Shown: piece by piece, positions 7,852 through 11,382 of the stretch
Layout of the letters: every line of letters starts with the position of its first letter
How positions within the stretch are numbered: position 1 is the stretch's first letter
Source: Verrucomicrobiaceae bacterium
GTDB lineage: Bacteria > Verrucomicrobiota > Verrucomicrobiae > Verrucomicrobiales > Akkermansiaceae
Assembly: GCA_947372405.1 (NCBI GenBank)
Contig: CANBTO010000109.1
Location: forward strand, 1 to 11,382
Length of the DNA: 11,382 nucleotides
Direction of reading: 5' to 3'
Position numbers and translations under genes: made by a program
Notes under the pieces: generated by a model
Seen by the model: only the letters and a program-made list of their open reading frames with translations
What the model was told of the DNA's origin: nothing
The model's database searches: none

Positions 7852-7922
7852 AAAGTGGCTGGGACGACCCGTCCCAGTTCTTCAAATCTCCCTAAAAAGT
7901 GGCTGGGACGACCCGTCCCAGT
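7852..7922. repeat. Family-1 palindromic repeat dimer (copies A and B)
   Basis: Two identical hairpins, CTGGGACG-ACC-CGTCCCAG, lie at 7859-7877 and 7903-7921, exactly 44 bases apart and each preceded by GTGG. The linker contains CAAATCTCCCTAAAA. The first begins 17 bases after the cysS stop. The layout resembles REP/BIME elements of proteobacteria, although no RAYT-type transposase is visible here. They may help terminate or stabilise the cysS message, but no T-run follows either hairpin. Confidence 0.85.
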
Positions 7923-7946
7923 CCCCCATCTTCACCTGTTCATCCC

Positions 7947-7996
7947 AATGTCCCACTTGTCCCGGCATAGCCGACAGTCGACGACGGCTCGATGTT
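7947..7996. repeat. Family-2 repeat copy with TGTC..GACA hairpin
   Basis: TGTCCCGGCATAGCCGACA (7958-7976) pairs TGTC with GACA and GGC with GCC around an ATA loop, with two bulged C. The same 19 bases recur exactly at 8933-8951. It is led by ATGTCCCACTT and followed by GTCGACGAC and CTCGATGTT, which also recur at the other copies. It fills most of the gap between the cysS-side hairpins and the end of the secreted-protein gene. Confidence 0.75.
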
Positions 7997-8009
7997 GGAG
8001 GTTCGAGGA

Positions 8010-8456
8010 TCACCGGTAAGCATTCACAAATTGGATCCGGCCGCCGGTCTTCAGAATGTCCAATGCGGCTCCGGTCACTTCAATGGACAGATCTCCGCCC
8101 TGCGGGTGTGCCTTGAACCCCTTCATACCGACGAACTCCACGGATTTTCCAGCGAGCGGTGAGAACGAGAAACCCTCGCACCGCTGCTCCTTCTCCATCA
8201 CGAACCTCACAACCCGGAACCCCTCACCCGGTGGACGGAACTGGAATCCGAAAATCCCGCGCTCACTCCGCAGTGTGACCGTGAGTTCACTCCCGTCCGC
8301 CGAGATCACCGTGGACACCATCGTGAACGGGCGGGAATCGCCTTCGATCCGGCTCACCACGTCTCGTTCCGCTGTCTCACAGCGGGCCGCCGGTGTCATG
8401 GCCAAGCAACCCATCGCGATGAAAAGCAATCCCGTCAGTCTCATGGCATGACTCAT
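8010..8456 (-). CDS. Small secreted protein of unknown function
   Basis: The 148-residue product begins with a typical signal peptide: Arg6 and then hydrophobic LTGLLFIAMGCLAM, with likely cleavage near the Ala-Ala-Arg-Cys/Glu-Thr stretch (about 23-29). The residues before that Cys do not fit a lipobox, so it is probably soluble in the periplasm or secreted. The rest (about 30-148) alternates polar and hydrophobic residues as a beta-rich domain would; I recognise no family or catalytic motif. Starts at 8456 or at the second ATG, 8444 (Met5), are both possible; neither has a Shine-Dalgarno sequence. The gene is isolated and is flanked on both sides by the same two repeat families in the same order, suggesting that it lies within a duplicated or inserted block. 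Confidence 0.7.
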   Translation of the reverse strand: MSHAMRLTGLLFIAMGCLAMTPAARCETAERDVVSRIEGDSRPFTMVSTVISADGSELTVTLRSERGIFGFQFRPPGEGFRVVRFVMEKEQRCEGFSFSPLAGKSVEFVGMKGFKAHPQGGDLSIEVTGAALDILKTGGRIQFVNAYR

Positions 8457-8629
8457 GCCACGTGCTGTGCCAAGGTCAAGGGACGGCTCTTCATTCGATG
8501 GCAGTCCACCTGATGGACATTTTCAAATTCCACAAACCCATGGTTCATCGAAGGCGCGAGGGGCGAAGGACTTGTCATGGTTGGTTTCTACAAGCTTTCT
8601 CACCCCGCCGCCTCATACACGCATTCCGC

Positions 8630-8700
8630 AAAGTGGCTGGGACGACCCGTCCCAGTCCTCCAAATCTCCCTAAAACGTGGTTGGGTCGTCTCGCCCCAGA
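8630..8700. repeat. Family-1 palindromic repeat dimer (copies C and D)
   Basis: Copy C (8637-8655) is identical to copies A and B. Copy D (8681-8699, TTGGGTCG-TCT-CGCCCCAG) keeps the fold with one G-T pair and one mismatch. The 44-base spacing and the CAAATCTCCCTAAAA linker are the same as in the 7852 dimer, so the dimer, not the single hairpin, is the duplicated unit here. Confidence 0.8.
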
Positions 8701-8721
8701 CCGTGCCCGGAGCGTCCTTGG

Positions 8722-8790
8722 CCCGGCAATTTATCCCGGCAATTCATCCCGGCAAAGCCAGAGGCGGCGACGGAGGGGCGACGCCGGATA
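8722..8790. repeat. 13-base triple repeat and diverged family-2 copy
   Basis: CCCGGCAATTTAT (8722-8734), CCCGGCAATTCAT (8735-8747) and CCCGGCAAAGCC (8748-8759) are head to tail. The third runs into AGAGGCGGCGACGGAG and GGGCGACGCCGGA, which match the GGCGACG tail of family-2 copies. It looks like local slippage inside a decayed family-2 element. Confidence 0.55.
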
Positions 8791-8875
8791 GCCTTGGCGA
8801 AGACGGTTCGCTTCGAGTCTAATCTGCCTGATTACTGATCACTTAGCACTCGGCACTTCTTCAACTCGTCATTTC

Positions 8876-8971
8876 GATGTCCCACTTGTCCGGCATCGCC
8901 TGGCGACGACGGATCTTGGGAGCACGACGTCATGTCCCGGCATAGCCGACAGGCGACGCCGAATCGATGTT
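8876..8971. repeat. Family-2 repeat, two adjacent copies
   Basis: The first copy (8876-8912) has GATGTCCCACTTGTCC, then GGCATCGCC and GGCGACGACGGA. The second (8931-8971) has the exact TGTCCCGGCATAGCCGACA hairpin (8933-8951) followed by GGCGACGCC and ATCGATGTT. Together with 7947-7996 they define a repeat of about 45-65 bases. Confidence 0.7.
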
Positions 8972-9144
8972 CAACCGGCCGTTCCCGTCGTCACAATGCG
9001 CCGCAGCCACTTCAAGGAAGGGCGATACTCCGATTCGCCCTGATCATGGGAGGGCAACTAAAAGCGTCTTCTTCACCTCATTGACTTTCCATACATATCG
9101 CGGTCACGGTTCGACCTTCATGCGCCCCCTGTTCCTCCGCAGCC

Positions 9145-9714
9145 TCACCTTTTCCAAGGGAAACCCAGCTGAGAGAGTTTCTCGTATCTTTCTGGGTTCA
9201 TCTTCCCTTCTTTGAGGGTTCGGTTCTGAACGTAGCACCAGTTTGAAAGCTTGTATTCATGCTTGTTGGGGTGGTCCTTGTCGCGCCAGCCCGCAGGCAC
9301 CCTGCAATCTCCATTCTTTGTCTTGTAATCGACCAGAGACTGAAACTGCTGCTCCCAATATTCGTCCCCCCGTATTCGTTCTGAGTCCCACGTGAATCCC
9401 AAGGATGAAAGCTTGGCAATTCGATCCGCCGGAAGGCGACCTTCCTTTTCTGCCTTTCGCTGGGAAGAGCACCAAAGGCTCAATTGCTTGGTTTCTGCTT
9501 TGAAGTAGCTGGGAACAAGATGGCCATTCTGTTGTTTGAATCGGACCAACTCTTCGAAACGCATGTCCCATTTGTCACGGCGAGATTTCCAGATGACACC
9601 CAAGTCTTCCAATTTCCTGAGTTTCGATTCTTCCAACTCGCCCCGTCGATAGGCGGTCTGTTGTTTCCCAAGCCAACGGGCCATCTCGATATTCTCTGGC
9701 CATTCGTAGGGATC
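9145..9714 (-). pseudogene. C-terminal helicase-associated (HA) repeat remnant of a helicase
   Basis: This frame encodes about two and a half helicase-associated (HA) repeats: a partial one (EWPENIEMARWLGKQQ, then YRRGELEESKLRKLEDLGVIW), a second (Trp-Asp-Met-Arg-Phe, Asn-Gly-His, LSLWCSSQRK, LSSLGFTW) and a third (Trp-Glu-Gln-Gln-Phe, Asn-Gly-Asp-Cys, LSNWCYVQNR, LSQLGFPW). HA repeats normally sit at the C-terminus of large DEAD/DEAH helicases and are thought to bind nucleic acid. The frame is closed upstream by TGA at 9715-9717, and an ATG at 9684 is its first possible start, so it could make a 179-residue peptide. It overlaps the end of the helicase fragment in another frame and is best read as the tail of one gene that has lost its middle. 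G+C is low (27/60 in 9301-9360). Confidence 0.75.
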
Positions 9715-10522
9715 TCACTCCATCTCTCCCAGCCGTTTTATGGGCTTCGTCGAAGATTCCGAGGTCGAATGCCGGAAGCCCCTTGGTGGCCTCCACCAAA
9801 ACCTTGGTTGATTGGTAAGTGCTGAACACAAGTTTCACCCCGGCATATGGTTGGGACAAATAGGCTCTCAGAACTTCGGCATCGGTTGTGACAGGAAAGT
9901 CGAGATCCCCCGGACGAACGTGAATCTCATCCATTTCCCGGCTGACAGTGGCATCGGAACAAATGCATCTGTAACTGACGCCGCCACGAGGCAACGAAGT
10001 GTTTTTCAACCATTGATGTAATGTCTGTCTGACCAATGCGAGCGAAGGCAGTAAAATCAGAATCGTTTGTGCATTCAGGCGTTCCGATGTCCACAGTGCG
10101 ACGAGTGTCTTTCCCGAGCCGCACGCCATGAGTGCCTGTGTCCGGTCCACGTCTGCGAATGTGCCGGCAATCGCGTCCACTGCCTCAGCCTGATGAGGAT
10201 CTGGAATAGCTATCTGACGAACGGCTTCCAGCCCATCGAGCCATGCCTCGATATTGGCGAAATCAGACGCTGTGAGTTCATCCAAATCTCCTCCACGGAC
10301 CGCCATGAATCCGGCACGAGTGATCGCGGTGTCGTTTACGTCGGAGGCGTTGGTGAAAACCAGGCGGCGTTGCACCCTGTCAGACAGTCCAAAGAAATTC
10401 CCCAGAGGCGTCCGGTTTCGGTGACGCGCTCCTGGCTTGAGGGAGGCTCCGGCCCAAAGCTGGTTGGCTGCGTCCCCGAGCTTCTTTTCACGTTCGGCGG
10501 TGGCGGGTTCGGTCCAGTGCAT
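9575..10522 (-). pseudogene. HsdM start fused to truncated DEAH helicase
   Basis: From ATG 10522 the first 30 residues (MHWTEPATAEREKKLG, then DAANQLWAGASLKP) resemble the N-terminus of type I restriction methyltransferase subunit HsdM, where LKSSEY and a VLGLIFLR stretch would follow. Here a different sequence follows. FFGLSDRVQRRLVFTNAS (43-60) and MAVRGGDLDELTASDF (73-88) look like the end of the Mrr-like domain found before some HA helicases, whose catalytic part is missing. Helicase motifs follow: PHQAEAV (109-115), Walker A ACGSGKT (133-139), motif Ia LLPSLALVRQT (157-167), FSTYQS (233-238) and DEAHKTAGRDG (258-268). After GRDG the sequence changes to the wrong reading frame of the HA region and stops at 9575. 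RecA domain 2 is absent, so it cannot be an active helicase. The frame extends back to 10603, but 10522 has a good ribosome binding site. Confidence 0.7.
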
Positions 10523-10531
10523 CTCTTTGCA

Positions 10532-10536
10532 CCTTT
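10532..10536 (-). promoter_or_regulatory. Shine-Dalgarno AAAGG before the HsdM-like start
   Basis: On the minus strand AAAGG lies nine bases upstream of the ATG at 10522. It supports translation from MHWTEP and so supports reading the first 30 codons as a genuine HsdM start, not random upstream frame. Confidence 0.5.
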
Positions 10537-10684
10537 CTAACCGACTCCCCGCTTTCTGGAAGGGCAAAATCGCGGAATCGCGCGTGGGCACCCCAACCCC
10601 CACCTGTAAAAAGCATAAGATTTCCTAAAAAATCCCGGGCGCTTCTTCTTCGAAAAAACATTGAATTTCATGGCTTTTCCGGCG

Positions 10685-10766
10685 GCGACGCACAAGCAGA
10701 TTGAACGGCGAATGCCGGTCCGTTAATCGCCAAGAATGCCTTCAGGGCAGTCAGGTTGTGCGTCGC
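10685..10766. other. Predicted 82-nt three-way-junction structure
   Basis: An exact 11-bp inverted repeat, GCGACGCACAA (10685-10695) and TTGTGCGTCGC (10756-10766), closes a domain holding two inner hairpins. One is 10699-10728: GATT/AATC plus AACGG/CCGTT, nine pairs with a single bulged G. The other is 10737-10749: TGCC-TTCAG-GGCA. It could be a structured RNA on either strand or a folded repeat or mobile DNA element. It matches no RNA family that I recognise and is not a tRNA (no anticodon arm or T-loop). Confidence 0.5.
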
Positions 10767-10777
10767 ATGATCTCGGC

Positions 10778-10815
10778 AGAGGCGGGTGCCTCTACCCCAC
10801 CCGGCGCGTACGCGC
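10778..10815. repeat. Hairpin AGAGGC-GGGT-GCCTCT and 12-base palindrome
   Basis: AGAGGC-GGGT-GCCTCT (10778-10793) is followed ten bases later by the perfect palindrome GCGCGTACGCGC (10804-10815), flanked by CC and GG that also pair. They may be one interspersed repeat. Only one copy is present in the window, so repeat status is inferred from the type of structure. Confidence 0.35.
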
Positions 10816-10898
10816 TGGAAAAAAAGAAGCGGGGGCGAGCGGGAGATGGTGGAAGAGGAGCGGTCGGGATTCGTAAATCATTGAAAACCAGCAGACTC

Positions 10899-10904
10899 GG
10901 AAGG
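10899..10904 (+). promoter_or_regulatory. Shine-Dalgarno GGAAGG before the 21-bp array frames
   Basis: GGAAGG precedes two overlapping GTG codons at 10910 (five bases away) and 10912 (seven bases away). Both give long frames through the array, so the spacing only mildly favours 10912. Confidence 0.4.
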
Positions 10905-10909
10905 CAATA

Positions 10910-11382
10910 GTGTGGAATTCAGGCGAAACAAAGCCGATTGGGTCTCAAACAATGACGACTTCGATTCAAACAATGACGACTTCGGTTCAAACAATGACGA
11001 CTTCGGTTCAAACAATGACGACTTCGGTTCAAACAATGGCGACTTCGGTTCAAACAATGACGACTTCGGGTCAAGCAATGACGACTTCGGGTCAAGCAAT
11101 GAACCCTTCGGTTCAAACAATGACGACTTTGGGTCAAGCAATGGCGATTCGGGCTCAAACAATGGAGGCTGAAAAGCGTGGGGGCTTTTCCCAAAAGCAT
11201 CTGCGATTTTCACGGGACGGAGATCCATTTCGAAGCAACGCCGGAGACTTGCCCCCAATGCCTCAAGGATACCCAGCGGAATCCCCAGCCACGCTCCCGC
11301 TGCAATCCCAAATGAACCTCGCAGGTGAGGGCGGCGGGGCTCCGGAGTTCTGGTTTTTCCGCCGGGGACCTTCCAAACGGAA
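10910..11382 (+). CDS. Possible partial ORF through the 21-bp array, running off the window
   Basis: Starting at GTG 10910, this frame has no stop for 157 codons and continues past the window end; it is the longest open frame here. It reads as heptads of the type Q-T-M-T-T-S-V (about 13-85) and then a non-repeated tail of about 70 residues that includes GGFSQKHLRFSRDG, LPPMPQGYP and FWFFRRGPSK. The tail has mixed third positions, unlike the strong G/C bias of cysS, so coding is not assured. No family is recognised. It competes with the 10912 frame, and both use the same ribosome binding site. If real, it would be a repeat-containing protein whose conserved part lies beyond the window. Confidence 0.3.
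   Translation, partial: MWNSGETKPIGSQTMTTSIQTMTTSVQTMTTSVQTMTTSVQTMATSVQTMTTSGQAMTTSGQAMNPSVQTMTTLGQAMAIRAQTMEAEKRGGFSQKHLRFSRDGDPFRSNAGDLPPMPQGYPAESPATLPLQSQMNLAGEGGGAPEFWFFRRGPSKR
10912..11172 (+). CDS. Possible 86-residue Asn/Asp/Gly heptad-repeat protein
   Basis: From GTG 10912, seven bases after GGAAGG, the frame gives an 11-residue leader followed by ten heptads of consensus S-N-N-D-D-F-G and a final SNNGG. Units vary to SSNDDFG, SNNGDFG, SSNEPFG and SSNGDSG. The product would be acidic, disordered and free of Cys, with one Phe per turn in nearly all units. It does not match the Gly-Gly-x-Gly-x-Asp pattern of RTX calcium repeats. The stop TGA at 11170-11172 is followed at once by a hairpin. 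Arguments for coding are the ribosome binding site, the whole-codon period and the hairpin. Against it, the same array is open in three other frames. No function is proposed. Confidence 0.35.
   Translation: MEFRRNKADWVSNNDDFDSNNDDFGSNNDDFGSNNDDFGSNNGDFGSNNDDFGSSNDDFGSSNEPFGSNNDDFGSSNGDSGSNNGG
10945..11169. repeat. 21-base tandem repeat array, ten units plus a partial
   Basis: The unit TCAAACAATGACGACTTCGG(T) repeats head to tail ten times, with 15 bases of an eleventh. Units 2-4 are identical; units 7, 8 and 10 carry TCAAGC for TCAAAC; unit 8 has GAACCC; units 5 and 10 have GGC for GAC. The gradient from identical to diverged units is typical of slippage or unequal exchange. Because 21 is a multiple of three and only one frame per strand has a TGA in the unit, four of six frames stay open. 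Confidence 0.95.
11171..11190. terminator. Hairpin directly after the heptad-repeat frame
   Basis: GAAAAGC-GTGGGG-GCTTTTC gives a seven-pair stem whose first base lies within the stop codon of the 10912 frame. There is no T-run after it (CCAAAAGC follows), so intrinsic termination is doubtful. The remaining DNA to 11382 shows nothing else recognisable apart from the open frame listed separately. Confidence 0.3.

Larger units (their letters stand above)
8457..9144. other. 688-base gene-free repeat region
   Basis: No credible gene is seen on either strand: the open frames are short, start without ribosome binding sites and cross the repeats. The stretch holds a second family-1 dimer, a 13-base triple repeat and further family-2 copies (listed separately). 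From about 8972 to 9144 nothing recognisable was found; this part could be decayed sequence downstream of the helicase remnant. Confidence 0.65.
10523..10909. other. Gene-poor region with several palindromic structures
   Basis: No convincing gene is seen. A 69-codon plus-strand frame (10701-10910) starts at TTG without a ribosome binding site and runs through palindromes, so I do not call it. The region contains the 82-nt structure at 10685-10766, a hairpin and palindrome at 10778-10815, a purine-rich run at 10818-10862, and presumably the upstream signals of the minus-strand remnant, which I could not place. Confidence 0.55.

Noticed and set aside
8462..8822. Plus-strand frames around the second repeat dimer
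   Set aside because: They run through palindromic repeats, lack ribosome binding sites, and the peptide across the hairpin merely repeats that found after cysS.
9145..10603. Programmed frameshift making one functional helicase
   Set aside because: Joining the two frames would still lack RecA domain 2, so no functional helicase results; deletion fits better.
10685..10766. Integron attC site
   Set aside because: Size and inverted ends are suggestive, but the RYYYAAC and GTTRRRY core boxes are not present, no integrase is seen, and the inside folds as two hairpins, not as one continuing palindrome.
10701..10910. 69-codon plus-strand frame before the 21-bp array
   Set aside because: TTG start inside a hairpin, no ribosome binding site, crosses two palindromes, and low-complexity Arg/Gly/Lys product.
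10945..11169. CRISPR array
   Set aside because: The 21-base units are head to tail with no spacers, and no cas genes are present.
10878..11258. 126-codon minus-strand frame through the 21-bp array (P-K-S-S-L-F-E heptads)
   Set aside because: It starts at TTG with only a GAGG three bases away, and four of six frames are open because of the 21-base period; weaker start evidence than the plus strand, though not excluded.
11178..11309. Short plus-strand frame with a Cys-Pro-Gln-Cys pair
   Set aside because: Only about 44 codons from GTG 11178, no ribosome binding site, and it conflicts with the longer open frame that runs off the window.

Overview
The window looks like chromosomal DNA from a GC-rich Gram-negative bacterium, most probably a Verrucomicrobiota member (Luteolibacter/Haloferula-like). 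This assignment is an inference. It rests on a small PEP-CTERM exosortase-sorted protein, an FGE/SUMF1-fold membrane protein of the kind common in Planctomycetes and Verrucomicrobia, starts that often lack Shine-Dalgarno sequences, and intergenic DNA packed with short palindromic repeats. No rRNA, tRNA, CRISPR array or intact transposase was seen.

Left part (92-5877, minus strand): five tightly packed genes read as one operon in the order small two-TM membrane protein, free-standing Hpt phosphotransfer protein, two-TM protein with a PH-like domain, membrane-anchored FGE-like protein without the catalytic cysteines, and a tandem double GT4 glycosyltransferase. The genes are linked by overlaps or short gaps. 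The set suggests an envelope- or glycan-related function with a phosphorelay input, but no defined pathway can be named. Positions 1-91 hold only the downstream flank of the operon.

Middle (5878-8456): a short AT-rich divergent promoter region leads to a 99-codon PEP-CTERM protein, then to cysS (complete, all motifs present), then to a small secreted protein on the minus strand. The gaps hold two families of palindromic repeats. Family 1 is an 8-9 bp hairpin with an ACC loop, and its stem shows two compensatory changes between copies. Family 2 is a TGTC..GGCATAGCC..GACA hairpin. Both families occur, in the same order, on both sides of the secreted-protein gene.

Right part (8457-11382): a gene-free repeat stretch, then an eroded, lower-GC restriction/helicase locus on the minus strand. 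The start of an HsdM-like DNA methyltransferase is fused to the middle of a DEAH helicase, which is fused out of frame to its helicase-associated (HA) repeats. After that come a gene-poor stretch with an 82-nt predicted three-way-junction structure and a 21-bp tandem array. The array is open in four of six frames. One plus-strand frame has a Shine-Dalgarno sequence and runs off the window end.

The best candidates for something undescribed are the covarying hairpin family with its bracketing of a gene, the 82-nt structured element, the 21-bp array ORF, and the Hpt/FGE-like/double-GT4 operon.
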